Assembly (NCBI GenBank): GCA_010279815.1
Contig: QEOQ01000552.1
Span: 571,300 to 616,375, forward strand
Length of the DNA: 45,076 nucleotides
Source of the DNA: Brachionus plicatilis
Lineage: Eukaryota > Rotifera > Eurotatoria > Ploima > Brachionidae
Direction: 5' to 3'
Numbering within the stretch: position 1 is the stretch's first letter; every line of letters starts with the position of its first letter. This document shows positions 30,252 through 42,549 of the stretch, piece by piece. The position numbers were made by a program, and so were the translations under genes. The notes beneath the pieces were generated by a model. That model did no database searches, was not told the DNA's origin, and worked only from the letters and a program-made list of their open reading frames with translations.

Positions 30252-33200
30252 ATGTTCTTTATAAAGTTAATTCTCATTTTGATACCACTACAGGTTATTT
30301 AATACTCAGATCGAGGAATTAAAAAAAAATTGATTTTTTATTTAAGGATCTCATGGCAAGTTTGACTGATATTGCGGATGTGAGATATGCCTCACATGTT
30401 TTTGAACCCGGGGTGATTGAACCAAAAATAGTACATTGACAATTTTTTGAATAAAAAATAATAATTTTTTTTTAAAAAAGCAATTAAGTCGAGAGCCTTC
30501 GGAAGAAAAAAATCTTGAGTTAAAATCTGAAATAAAAGATTTTTTAATTGAAGGCGACATTCTGGTACAATTAAACAGTAGCAAAAGAAATAAGCGGAAA
30601 ATTGTCAATGAAATAAATCTAAGACTAAATCAGCAAACAAGATGGCCACAGAAAATCATTCCTTTTGAGTTTGGTCCAAATTTTCGTAATTTACAAAGGA
30701 AACTTTAATTTAAAATTCAAATCCTCTTCTTTAGCTCCGGATATGATTTCGTTGTTTAATCAGGCAACGGACCATTGGCATCAGTCCTCGTGTATACGAT
30801 TTGAACCCTATGATTCAAGCAAACATGTTAAACACAGAAGCCGGCTATATATTGAATATTCAAACATGTAAAAAGATTATCTCTAATTTTTATCTTTTTT
30901 TTATCATATTTTCTTTGATGTTTAGATGCGGATCGCTAATCGGCTATAGCTATAATAAAAATGAAAAATTATCAAAAACAAATGTTTATTTAGGCAGAGT
31001 TTGTTCTGTATGAAGCCATAATTTTTTTGTTAATATTTTTTGATAACATTTTTTTCAACAGCTCGGAAACATCATCCATGAGCTTGGTCATGCGGTTGGA
31101 TTTCGTCATGAACAAAGCAGAAGTGGTAAAATTTAAAATATTTAAATGGACATGTAAATTAATCAATCTAGATAAGAATTAAAAATTTTAATTTCATTCA
31201 CAAAAGAAATTAAAGAAAGTTTTTTTTCTCTATTAAATCTTTAAAATTTTAAGTTGGCTTTAAATTAAATTATTGCCTTACACTTGCCCATTTAAAATTA
31301 TTAAGTATAATTTTTAAGTTACTTTGTTTAATTTGATTAGTTTACAATCTTTTATTAAATGTTCTAAAATTATTTAAATAAATAGATAGAGATTCACATG
31401 TAAGAATAAATTTTAAGAATTTAAAACGCGAATTTGCTGCACAGTACTATGTGATGACCGATTCTCAGCCGGGTTATTATGGGATTCCGTATGACCTGTC
31501 TAGTATAATGCATTATGGAAGCGGTGGTGGGACAATAAGTGCTTTGGATCCGAATAGAAACTTTTTGATGGGACAACGAAAAGGACTAAGCTTTTTGGAT
31601 ATTCAAATGGCCAATTTAGCATATAAATGCGATGGTAGATTTGTTTTTAATTTTGTATTTTTTTTCTATTTTAACATTTCGTAAAGAAAATTGTGATAAA
31701 AGAATTACTTGCCAGAATGGTGGATTTCTAGACCAATTTTGCAAGTGTTTTTGTCCAGATGGTACTTTAGGTACTTACTGTGAGAAAATTTTAAGTGATA
31801 TTGATTGTAAGTTTTTAAATATATATTAATGATTAGTTTTAAATAGCTTGATATAGATAGAAGGTCTGCAATTAGAATCGATCAACTTGAAAAAGCGATG
31901 ATCTGTTCATTCGAAAAAAATAGTCTTTGTCAATGGAAGAACGACAAAGCACGATCAACTCAGGACTGGGTTTTCAATAGACCTGAACTAAAAGGCTTTA
32001 CAGAAACTCAGCATTATTTTAGCAAAACTAGAGTAAAATTGGGTCCGCAGAATGGAGATAGATTAGGAAATAAAAGTAAGTTAATTTTATTTAAAAAAAA
32101 TTGAAATTTTAATAAAAATCAAATGATTCGTAGATAAAGACTCCTTAAGCCATAAACTTAACTATTAATTTGTAAAACTATAAATGTGATTAAGATGCAT
32201 GTTTTAAATAATTTGATCAAAATTGGTTAAAATCTCTGGGCCAAATATTCTGTTATTTCAAAGTAAGGAAAATTCAATTTATTGTAAGTCTAATCGCTTT
32301 AAGTTCGTTAAAAATATCTATCTATTTAAATTTAGCAATAATTTTCAACAAAATTTCAACTCTGGGATATCTTCACCTTTGTTTATTTCATTGATTTAAT
32401 TTAAAAAAATATTATTTAAAATAAATTTAATTTAAAATAATGTCAAAAATATTATTTATATATATTGCAACAGAGTGAATAAATCAAAATTCGACAAATC
32501 TTTTTGATGAAAAAGGTGGACCAAAGCATGTTTCACTTTGATGCGACTTTTTTTGAAATTTTTTTTATTATCCTTAAACTCATTATAAAGATTTGATTAA
32601 ATCTTTAATTTCGTTTTTAAATCAATTATTAATTAATTTGTCCTTTTTCCCTCTTTGATTAAACCTTCAAGTTTATTTACCCTTTTGAAGCCATTTCAAA
32701 TAACGATGAAATAAAGCTTTAAATACATTAAAATTCTTGAAAAATTAAAATTAAATTTTATAGAGTATTATTTTTTTAAAGAAGCTATTCGATGAATAGA
32801 CTTCTAAAAATCGAATAGTGTTTCTAATATTTAGCAAAACTCTAAGATAAATTTATTTTCAACCTTTCAAAGGTTTATTGCAGAATTTTTAATTCATTGA
32901 CCAGGAATTAAAAATGATTGTAGCCTAAATATAAATAATAAAAGCTACGGCAAGTAAGCTTGCGGGGGCGGCTTACTAGGAGGTTGCGTATGGTAGCACA
33001 TTGCGCTATTAAATGAAAATTGCAGAAATAGAAGAACTTATATGTTTTTAGAGTCAATAGACATTATTAAAAAAATATTTTTATTTAGTCAGTAGCTACA
33101 TCTATTTAAATAGTGTACGAAAAACTAGACCAAATTCAAATGCAGTTTTGTCATCACCACCCATTGCCGTAAATATGCCTTATCCGGTTTGTTTAAAGTA

Positions 33201-36200
33201 AGCCAAATAAATTAATATTTCTTTTTTAAAAATCTTAATTTAAGATTCTGGTATAACATGTACCAAAGTTCTAACAACTATGGTTATTCAATAAAAATTG
33301 GCACCTTGAATGTTTCACTTCGTTTGATGGACGGGAGATCGATCACAATTTGGAAAAAAGAGGGTAATCAGGGTCAAGATTGGAAGCTCGAGGAGTTAGA
33401 CATCACTTTGAAGCCTCCCATCTCTTCAATCAACTTGGAAGGTTATCTTGATGGAGTTAATTACGGAGATTTATGTATTGATGATATTGTTTTAAAAAAA
33501 GGAAAATGTAAAGAAGGTAGTAGTAGAGTTTCTTTATTTTTTCAGCGGTATTATATTTTATTTTCTAAGAATTAATTTTTGGAGACTGGTCCGAATGGTC
33601 AAGATGCAGTTCTAGATGCGGAAAAGGAAGCCAAGTTAGAACAAGATCTTGCTCTTATTCGGATGGAAGTGAAAATTTTGAAGTTTGCTCCAAAGTTAAC
33701 TCAGAAACAAGAGATTGTGAAGGCCAAGATTGTTTAAAAGACAAATCTTATTTTTCATCTTGGTCAAAATGGTCACCGTGCACTGATGGATGTATTTCAT
33801 TTAAAAAAAGATACCGAACGTGTGTAAATTCTCATTTGGGAACCTGTATTGGTAAAAAAACTCAGCTATCAATTTGCTCAAACTGTAAATCCAAAAGAAA
33901 CATATTATACAAAGAATTGATAAAATTGTTCAAAAACAATTCGAAAAGTGAAAAAGGTGATATTAATTTTTTTATTTTTTTGCGAGTTAAAAGTAATTTT
34001 TATTAAAGAGGACATATTGAGCGAGTGGTCGGAATGGTCGTCTTGCTATGCAATGAAAAACGAATGTGATCCCGGCATTCAGATAAGAAGAAAGACTTGT
34101 CTGACAAATCTTTGTAAAGATGAACCAAAAGAAGTAAGAAACTGTGAAGAATCGGATGATGCTGATTTAAAAGAGTTTTGTTCAGATATCAATACAAAAT
34201 TAGGTATTTATTTGAATTAATTAGTTTTTTTTTTGCAAAAAAAATTAATTTTTTTTAGATTTTTCGCTGAATTTTGAAAATTCAAAAAGAGATTCAAATT
34301 TGAGTCAAATTTTAAATCTTATTGATATGAGCCGGTCAAATAGACTCAAATCATTTGTTATTGATACAAATTTGCTAGATGTTAATGATAGAATAAATTT
34401 TACTTTACATTCAAGAAAGAATACACAATCGAATGAAACATACTGTTTTCAAATATTTATTGGAAATCAGATTCAACATAAAATTTCTATTTTCAATTTA
34501 AATTCTAATAAAAAATTTGAACACAAAAGCTATTTAGGTAAAAAAAAATTATTATATTAAAATTCAAAAAAAATTATAAAATTTATCAGAAAGCAAATTA
34601 AACTATTTTTATGTGAATATTACTAAAAATAACAATGAGTCCGTCTTAACGACTGATTTTATGATAGAGATTACAAAAAAGTTTATTCCGGGTATGAGTG
34701 AATTTACGGCACCGATATTTTTAAAAAGTGTTTTCATGTCCAAGGGAATTTGTAAAAACAATTTTGAAGTGAAAGCGTAGGTTTTTAATAAAAAATGTTG
34801 GATAATTAAAATCAAAAATAATGTGTTTTTTTAAGAGATTCGACGGATGACATTACAGTTGATATCAATTTTTCTGCCAATGAGAATATTCTAAAAATAC
34901 TTAATTTAAATGTTCTTAATACTTTTGATAACAATGCTGCACGGTTTAGACAAAGTGGTGAGTGAATATTTTTTTTAACTTTAAATAATTGAGCATTTCA
35001 TTTAAAATTTTTGAAATCATCTAATTTCCATTCCTAAATTAAATAAACTAATTTTAAACTACTTTGAAGAGTTGCTTTTTTAGAAATTATCAATCAAAAT
35101 AAAAATAAAAACTTGATCCTTTCTCGTCTAAAATTATATTCGTGTGTCTGTTTTTATCATTTTTAGTCTGAATTTTCAAATAAAATTATCAGAACTGATG
35201 ATTTAATGGTGTCAAATTTTTTAAAATTAAATTTCAGTCTCTTGGTTGACTTATGCAATAACAATTCTAGATACACTGCTTCTTTTAACTAATGTAGCAT
35301 TATTGATATGAATTTTTCCAAATTTCTACGTAATTTATCGTTAGATTACTTAAAAGGCTAAGGATAGACACTTTTTTAAAAATTTTTTACAAAAAAATCC
35401 AAAATTTTATAAGGTCAAATTAAAATTAAATTTTTCAAGCAAAATTTTTCGATAAAAAAAGGTAAAATATGGTAGAGAATATTTAAAATAAAATCATTTT
35501 TTAAATTATTAGATCAAAATTATATTTTCCAGGATTTTGGCACTTTGTCCAGTTCCAAACTCATGTTAAAAGTTTACCTTGTTCAAATAAGGTCTCTTAA
35601 GGAAAATATTTTAGAATTAAGTTTAGAATACGACTGAGACCATTTCTCGCTACCTCTTTTAGTTTTTTTGGAATATTTAATTTCTAAAAAGAATAATTTA
35701 GATTATATTTTACCGTATTCCCTCGTTCGATTATGCTGCACCATAAATTAAACTACCAGTTTTTGGACCATGCACCAAAGTACTTGCTAAAATATTTTAA
35801 ATTTGATGTTTTTATTTGCATGTCTTAGCTTGTAGTGCAGCATAATCGAAACAGGGAATACGGTACCTTTTTTTAAATAAATTTCATATTTTTGTCGGCA
35901 AAATGTAGAAAATTTTACATTTTTACATTTTAATATTTTTAGATTTTTTGTGCCAAATTTCATTAGATTTTTATTTTTAATTTTGGTAACTAAATAAATT
36001 GGAAGAGTTTTTTTTTATTTTCTGAAATATTGCACAAAAAATCTAAAAATCTAAAAATATGAAAATGTAAAAATGTAAAATTATTTTCATTTTGCCTTTC
36101 TGTCCTAATACAAAATTCTTCTCAGATTCAATAAAATCGAGACGAGAACTAAAAGTTGTAGCTTAGAGATTTCCCATGGTTTACCCTTTATCTATATCTG

Positions 36201-38438
36201 TATTTCCTCTTTAGCGTCTTTAATTAGCGAAGGCATTTGTCTTTAAAATTTCTTTGATCTTAGCTTATTTAAATTTATTCTCATTTTGTTACCAAGCTTG
36301 AGCCAGTTATGTTTAATCGTAATTCAGATTTAAGTTTATTAAATTCATTTAAAAAAAATAATCTAAATTTTGATAAAAAAGCTTTCTTACGTTCCTTAAT
36401 TGATTTTAAAATACACTTTGGTAAGCTCGAATTAAAAAAGACTGCATATTAAAGCGTCATTTATTTTGATTAAAAGTCAATAAAAAAATTAAATTAAATT
36501 TATTAATTTTCATCTAAAAGTATTAATTGTCATTTAAAAAAATAAATGGTAATTATTAATCTTACATTAAACTCAAAAGTATTAAAGGATACTTTTATAA
36601 ATTGAATAGAACTTATGACGATTTATTTTCAATAAAAATAATTAACTCGGATAGATCTTAATAAATTGTATCTTTAAAAATTTAAGTGTCAAAAAAAATT
36701 TTCATCAATTATTCGGGAATTTTCAGAAAATGCTTTCTGTTCAAAGGATGAATAGTCATAAAATCATGAATTATTCGATTACTTTATAGCTGAAGCATGC
36801 GACATCCATTTAGGAAATAGGAATGGAGATAAGGAGAGTAAGACTACTAAAAAAAACATTCAACCAAAATTAGTAGAGTAAAATTAAAAAAATAAGGTTT
36901 AAGAAATTAAAAACGTCCTAGGATTCGATTTTCTTTAATCCACATACGGGGAAACCCAACTAGCCGATTTATTAGGGGAGGTCGAAAAAAAAGTTTTTTC
37001 GCCTGGATGGGCTCAAAGGTTTCATTAATTTGCCAAAGTACACTATGAATAGATGCATATATCTTAACCAAAAGTATATAAAACATGTTAAATCACAAAT
37101 GACCTGAAAGATCGTAAAATTTTCTACTAAAAATTGGTATTTTTATATTCCAAAAAAAAATTCATCTTTGAAATTTTTTCAGAAAAAAGCCAAAATTTAA
37201 CACGTTTTTTTGTTTTTTTTTTGTATCTAGTCGCAGGGAGCTGTTCCGCCGTACTACGACAGCTTTCGAACACTTTTTTTTAAATTTTAATAAAACTATC
37301 TGACCCGCGGTCATTCCACCGGTCAGTCAACATTTTTCAACCCACATAATCCCCTTATATTTTTGTGAATTCTGAAACTAGAAAAAATTCGGAACAACTT
37401 GTAGGTTTTACTTTATTTATTTTCTCTTTTATTTCTATTAAAAAAAGCGTCCACAATAATGGACATGACAAATGTATGACGTTTTAATATTAACTTTTTA
37501 AAAATGCATAGTTTTTAAATTGAACTTACTATAAAAACAAGTTTGATTAATAAAAATCATAATATATTTATCAACGATGTTTCTAAATAACTTTTATTGA
37601 TTCTAAGATTCTACCAAATATATTTTTATGAGCGACATACACTCAATATTTTATAATCAAGTTGTCTCCTTGCATTTAAATAATTTTTTCCGTTTTTAAC
37701 CTTCAAAAAATACTAAATTCAAAAAGACATCTTCGTTGAATTAACTATTCTTAATAAAATATTAATTTTTTCTAGAAGCCCAATTTTTTATGAAAAAAAA
37801 ACAAATTTTATTCTAAAATGTTAAATTTGATCATTCACCTATAGTATCAGTTTCTCCAAAAAATGCTTTCCATATAGATTTTTTATAATTAAATTTTTGT
37901 TACACTACAAGCTTTACTTTTTCTGGCTAATCTTTTTCTCAAATTAACTTCAAAATTTACAAATTTAAATTAAAAAAACTAATATACTTTATGAAAAATG
38001 TTTTTTCCAAGAGTACGGTCGTTGCGGTGGAATTTTCGACTTAAGTATTTCAAAAAAAATGACAATATCAAGTCCTTTATATCCATATGAATACCCCTCC
38101 GGCGCAAATTGTATATATCTACTAAAAGTATGTTATTAATTTTTAAAAACAAAATTAAAAATTTTATTCCTAAGTCTCCTAGTGGAACAAAAATTCAACT
38201 TCAAATCACTGACTTAGATTTGCAGAAGACTCATCTTAATTTTTGTCTTGACAGCTTGGAATTGCGCTATTACCACTTGGGTCAGCCTGGTCCTATTTTT
38301 TGTGGCACTTTCACTCACCAAAATCAATTAGAGCTAATCAGCTATAAAAACATGGTGATGATAATTTTTAAAAGTGACTGGATTCAAGCTAGAAATAGAC
38401 GTGGTTTTAGATTAAAGGCAGAATACGGTTACTTTTAA
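30252..38438 (+). CDS. Secreted astacin metalloprotease with EGF, MAM, TSP1 and CUB domains
   Basis: Eighteen exons fit phase: 30252-30293, 30347-30430, 30481-30673, 30735-30867, 30926-31007, 31062-31125, 31386-31634, 31687-31806, 31857-32075, 33089-33197, 33245-33516, 33570-33956, 34009-34203, 34259-34537, 34590-34776, 34836-34957, 38012-38127 and 38175-38438 (1038 residues). Signal peptide MFFIKLILILIPLQ; propeptide with FLIEGDI, matching the aspartate-switch motif FxGD; catalytic domain from RWPQKIIPFEF. Zinc site HELGHAVGFRHE (184-195) and Met-turn SIMHY (239-243) are complete, so it should be an active endopeptidase. Then an EGF-like module (about 283-322), MAM (323-522), three TSP1 repeats (WSEWSRC, WSKWSPC, WSEWSSC), an unassigned region of about 200 residues, and a C-terminal CUB. 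Introns 9 (1 kb) and 16 (3 kb) are unusually long and contain repeats. AATAAA is at 38489-38494. Confidence 0.9.
32940..33015. repeat. GC-rich hairpin patch in astacin intron 9
   Basis: A sharply GC-richer patch in an AT-rich intron contains the stem AGTAAGC / GCTTACT around the loop TTGCGGGGGCG, followed by GGAGGTTGCG and ATTGCGC words. It may be the core of an old transposon or a structured RNA. Nothing like it is seen elsewhere in the window. Confidence 0.4.
35713..35863. mobile_element. TA-flanked MITE in astacin intron 16
   Basis: CCGTATTCCCTCGTTCGATT with ATGCTGCAC following forms the left end. The right end is its inverted copy with two differences (complement CCGTATTCCCTGTTTCGATT). 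TA lies immediately outside both ends (35711-35712 and 35864-35865), fitting a TA target duplication as in Tc1/mariner or similar. It is 151 bases with no coding capacity. A second, unrelated MITE begins 34 bases downstream. Confidence 0.82.
35897..36096. mobile_element. Second copy of the GGCAAAATG MITE
   Basis: Same structure and largely the same sequence as 3533-3727: ends GGCAAAATG / CATTTTGCC, with TTTTACATTTTTACATTTT in both arms. Flanking 8-mers TTTTTGTC (35889-35896) and TTTCTGTC (36097-36104) agree at seven of eight positions, again an 8-base target duplication. It lies in the 3-kb intron of the astacin gene. Confidence 0.85.
36930..37345. repeat. GC-richer patch with several hairpins in astacin intron 16
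   Basis: The patch includes CGAAAAAAAAGTTTTTTCG at about 36983, AGCTGT...ACAGCT at about 37240-37265, and TGACC...GGTCA at about 37301-37326, plus phrases such as CATACGGGGAAACCC and TTAGGGGAGGTCG. It looks like one or more decayed transposons. No termini or frame could be defined. Confidence 0.35.
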
Positions 38439-38723
38439 ATTTATATTTTTTTTTGTCAAAATTTTACTCAATGTAAATATTTTTTTTTAATAAAGTTATA
38501 GAAAATTCGATATTTGCTGCTTTTGATACAACATAACTCCTTCTAGACTTAAAATAAGATTTAAACTTGAATCCGTGGAGGCTTTGAATTACTTGTTGCT
38601 AGGCATTTTCATGAAAATATTGTTGATATAGTTTTCGTTTTTTATTTTTTTTTTTAACATAATATTATATTAATATCTTTGTTTGGTGTCTCCCAGTTAA
38701 TGTTAAGTGAATAATTAAGCAAA
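38439..38723. other. Spacer between astacin and CFAP157 genes
   Basis: These 285 bases separate two plus-strand genes. It contains the astacin poly(A) signal and, before CFAP157, TTTGGTGTCTCCCAG followed by about 27 bases to the ATG, a candidate 5' UTR splice or trans-splice acceptor. Confidence 0.4.
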
Positions 38724-40808
38724 ATGGGCAAAAAAGATAAAGGAAAGGGTAAGGGCAAAAAAGGAAAGGGAAAGAAAGAAAAGATCGAACAGGAGCCCAC
38801 CGAAGAACATGTGGACGAAAATACCAAGCAGTTTTTTTTGGTTCAAATTAGAGATTTGGAAGAAAGATTAAAAAGATACCAAACAAAATGTGACGAGTTT
38901 GAACTAATCGCTAAAAAATACGAGAGTCAATACGAGACCTCGAACAACGACAAACGAGATATTATCAGCAACTTAAAAAAAGAGATCGATAAGAAGAACG
39001 ATGAAATTTTGGACTTGAATGACAAGCTGGTTGGACTGCAGCAAGCCAAGGACTCCGAAAAGGAAGCTTTTGACAAGCAATTGACAGATTTGAGAACAGA
39101 ATTTCAAGAAAACAAAGATATTTTGACTAACCAAAATAATACCCTCAGTAAATTTAAAAAGAAATAGGTACCAACTAAATTTTTGGTTATAAATATTTAC
39201 TTTAAGTGGCTAAACTGACAGCACTCGAGGAGTTCAAGTCTCACAAAGAAGAGTTGACAAAAAAGCTTACTTCATTAGAAGAACAGATAGTTTTTTTACA
39301 AGAAGATCATCAAAATAAAATCAATGAAATTGAGAAAAAAGTTATCATTGATAAAGATAGGTAGTTTTAAAGTATTTGCATTTTTTGAGTAAAAATATTT
39401 GAAATTGTAATCTAGACTTAAAAAAGAGATGATTGTAAAGGTGAGTCAAGTAGCATCAGAGTTTCGTCGTGTTTCTAACAAGCAAATGGCTGATACCACC
39501 AAACGAACCATTAAAGAAAATGTCTCAATAAATAACCAACTTCAAAAAATGTCCGAAAAAGTTATTGAAGCCATTCAGGAAAATGACGATAAAAAAATAA
39601 AAGTACTAGAAATTGTAAAAATAATTTTGTTCAATTTTAAATTTATTTAGGAAAAAGTTTTCAAACAACAAATTGATCTGTTGGAAGACAACGAAAAAGA
39701 GTTGGCCAAAAAAAATGTCAACAATCTAAAAATAATTCGGCTTTTGACCGACAAATGCCGCAATCAAGAAGCAATCATAAATGAACTTGAAGAAAAATAC
39801 AATGAGCTTAAGGACGTTGAAGCTAACAATTTACAATTAAAAGAACAAGTTCACGATTTAGAGTAAATTGTTTATTTTCATAAATTTTTGTAAAATTTTT
39901 ATATTTTTTATAAAGGAAAAAACTCTCTGATAATGAGGAAAACAGTCAAATTTTGACAAATAAATTAAAATATTTAAACAATGAACTTCAAGAAACAAAC
40001 AAGCATAGACTAAAGATTGAGCGTGTCCTCAAGCAAGCTACTGATTCATTAGTTATTGCTCTTTCTGTAATTAAAATCTAAAAAAAAATTAAGATGAACA
40101 AATTAATTTTTTTTTAAAGAAAAACGCTGTTTCTAAAGACAGTGAATGGAATGATGTTGAAAAACGCGACAATATGCTCGAAAATATGCTTATTTTGTTA
40201 AACAGTGCTGCTACACTCGGATTTGGTCCTAATCCACAGACATTTAGTTCTGAAATCACTCAACGACCAAGAACAAGTGAATATCCCGGAAGTGGAAAAG
40301 GAATACGAAAAAAGTAAGCCTGTGAAATTATATTTGAAATTTTGTTTGAGTATTTTTTTAAAAGTCAACTGGCTAGTGAAAGCTCAAAAAACACTTTTGT
40401 TCCACACTACAAAATTGTAAAGTCTTTACATTTATAATTAAATTAAAATAAAATAAATTTTTTTCTTAAAATTAGGGTGACTTGGGCATTGTTCCTAGAG
40501 AATCAGAACATATTCTTACAAATTATGAAAAAATGAAGTTTATTTATCCGAGAAAAGAGCTAAACAATTTACAAAAATTGATACGAAAATCAGTTGCTAC
40601 TCAAACTGTCGATTTTACAAAAGTATTAATTAAAGAAAAATATTTAGAAACAATTATATTGAATTTATTAAAGGCGTCCATTTTTGGAATTGAACCAGAG
40701 ACTGACATTCATCCTATTTATGAGAGCAATAGCAAAATTGGCCCAACTAAAGCACAGATCTTGATGCCAATTAATGGTCAGCAAAGAGTTACAGATAAAG
40801 TTTTTTGA
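38724..40808 (+). CDS. CFAP157: Cilia- and flagella-associated protein 157
   Basis: Eight exons fit phase: 38724-39147, 39207-39360, 39416-39614, 39651-39862, 39916-40066, 40120-40313, 40365-40416 and 40476-40808 (572 residues; about 520 in mammals). A Lys/Gly-rich start (MGKKDKGKGKGKKGKGKKEK) is followed by QIRDLEERLKRYQTKCDEFE and then long coiled coils. VASEFRRVSNKQMADTTKRT followed by IKENVSINNQLQ matches the most conserved block of the family. The tail contains GDLGIVPR, also conserved. CFAP157 is a basal-body/axoneme-associated protein needed for sperm flagella in mammals. BBOF1, a relative, fits less well at these landmarks. AATAAA is at 40842-40847. Confidence 0.92.
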
Positions 40809-41020
40809 ATTAAATTGGTTTTGATGTAAAAATTTTAATTTAATAAATTATTTGGCTCTTGATGATTGATTTTTTTTGCTAGATCCCTTTTTTATGGTTC
40901 ATTTTTTTTAAAGATTGAATTTGTTTTTACTTTTATTAAGTTTTACTAATAATAAATCAAGAAAAAAATAGAGCTTCAAACTTCTTAAATAAGTTTGAAA
41001 AACTTTTTAACTTATTAAAA
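40809..41020. other. CFAP157 3' flank
   Basis: Short AT-rich spacer carrying the CFAP157 poly(A) signal and running up to the target duplication of the next MITE. Nothing else is seen. Confidence 0.4.
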
Positions 41021-41028
41021 GTCAAAAG

Positions 41029-41510
41029 CAGAGTTACATAAAAGTCACAAGTCAAGTGCAAGTCAGGACTTTGACTTGTTACAAAAATTTTAAAAAAACA
41101 AGTCAAGATTTTTATTTTAGGAATAGAATTAGAATTTATAAAAAAATTATAAGCATTGAATTTTTTTATTCAGGAAAAAATTAAATTATTTGTTTAAATT
41201 TTTTTTTCAATTTAAATATTGAAACATAATTTTTTAAACAATTCACATAATTTTCATGTTCTTTTTAATTGAATTTATTAATAAAAAACAAAAAAATTGT
41301 GCTTAAAAAAATTTTAGAAATAAATTAAACAAGATAAAAAATATTAAAAAATCAAGATATAAAAAAATTTATGACTTGTTATTTTCATATTCTTGAAACA
41401 AGTCAAAGTCAAGACTTGTTATTTTTAAAAAATATATTTTCAAGTCCAAGTCATACTTTGACCTGTTTTTGACTTGTTAAGACTTTTTTCCTGACTTTTA
41501 TACAAGTCTG
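41029..41510. mobile_element. hAT-like MITE, AAGTC/GACTTG-rich, exact 8-bp duplication
   Basis: Left end CAGAGTTACATAAAAGTCA pairs with the inverted right end (complement CAGACTTGTATAAAAGTCA). The exact 8-base direct repeat GTCAAAAG flanks it at 41021-41028 and 41511-41518. Both subterminal regions are filled with AAGTC / GACTTG units. The 482 bases hold no transposase, so it is non-autonomous. CAGxG-like ends plus an 8-base duplication indicate a hAT-type source. A relative is at 9647-9878. Confidence 0.9.
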
Positions 41511-41518
41511 GTCAAAAG

Positions 41519-42105
41519 ATGGAATAAAGTGTTTAAATTCGCTTGAATGAATACATTTTCAGTCGTCAACATATTACCTCTAAAGTGGTGATTTAGTAAA
41601 AATTTATTACTAAAACTAATTTAATTTTTGTAAAACTCAATTAAAACAATACATTTGGAAGTAATATATTTTGGTCTGTTTATTAATTTATCAGATTGTC
41701 GATAATAACAAAATATTTTGATTAAATGTTGAATTAAAATCAAATTAAATAAGAACAGAATTGTCAATTCAAATCATAATCATGACTTTGACTTGAATTT
41801 ACAGCAATATTTATTTTTAATTATCAACCTTTCGATTTTTTCACGAAAAATAACCACGCTTTTTGTATTAAAAAGAGTTGTATTAAAAAGTGGCGTCGCC
41901 AGAAGTTTAAAAATACTGTGGCGAATAAGTGTCTTTTATTTAGTGTTGGAAATCGAATAATATATTTGATTTAGTATTTAATATCAAAGTAGAATAGCTG
42001 AGTCTTTCTAAAAAAAATAAAAGATATAAATAACTGTTTGAGTTAACTCCACTATCTAAAATTAATCTAGAAGTTGTACAAATATCATTTCTTATACCAG
42101 AATAT
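41519..42105. other. Gene-free stretch with a possible solo hAT end
   Basis: TAGTGTTGGAAATCGAATA at 41941 looks like the left terminus of the hAT-like family seen at 4651 and 20485. No matching right end was found, so it is probably a truncated copy. No exon is seen. Confidence 0.4.
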
Positions 42106-42119
42106 TTATATATTTATAT

Positions 42120-42440
42120 TTATTATTATTAAATAATCTGCAGCAAGCCAGTGTAATAGAGCCATCTTGTCCTTCTTCGACACTATTTGGGGTTCTTCTG
42201 ATAGGTACCTGTTGATTCTATTTATAATCTTGTTGCATTTGAAGAATTGTATCATGTTGAATCGATCGAGGCGCTGTTCAACACTTGGCAAATTTAAAAT
42301 TTTGATTCTATCTTCGTAGCTTTTGTTTCTCAATTTGCGAACGCTTTTCATAGCTCTTCGTTGCATTTTTTCCAATTTTTTTATGCCCTGTTTTATATCT
42401 AAAGCTGAGGCCACCACTTGAGCTTGGGCCACTTTCGATA
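42120..42440 (-). pseudogene. LINE reverse-transcriptase C-terminal fragment
   Basis: The minus-strand frame reads LDIKQGIKKLEKMQRRAMKS then VRKLRNKSYEDRIKILNLPS, followed by RFNMIQFFKCNKIIN. This is the characteristic region just downstream of the RT palm in Jockey/CR1-like LINEs; the minus-strand relic at 23.5-24.6 kb has the homologous QQRATKLVPQLRNKSYDVRL. The upstream RT and the expected following segment are missing. It is a truncated, inactive piece. Confidence 0.75.
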
Positions 42441-42549
42441 CGCTGTAAAATAAAGCATATCGTTATCCATTATATGAGGAAAAGAGTTTATATCAAAATA
42501 AAAAAAAATCTCAGTCGGAAAAAGAAATAAAGATCATAAAAAAAAAGTT

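Noticed and set aside
38724..40808. Identification as BBOF1 instead of CFAP157
   Set aside because: The Lys-rich start is shared, but QIRDLEERLKRYQ, TTKRTIKEN and GDLGIVPR match CFAP157 landmarks better.
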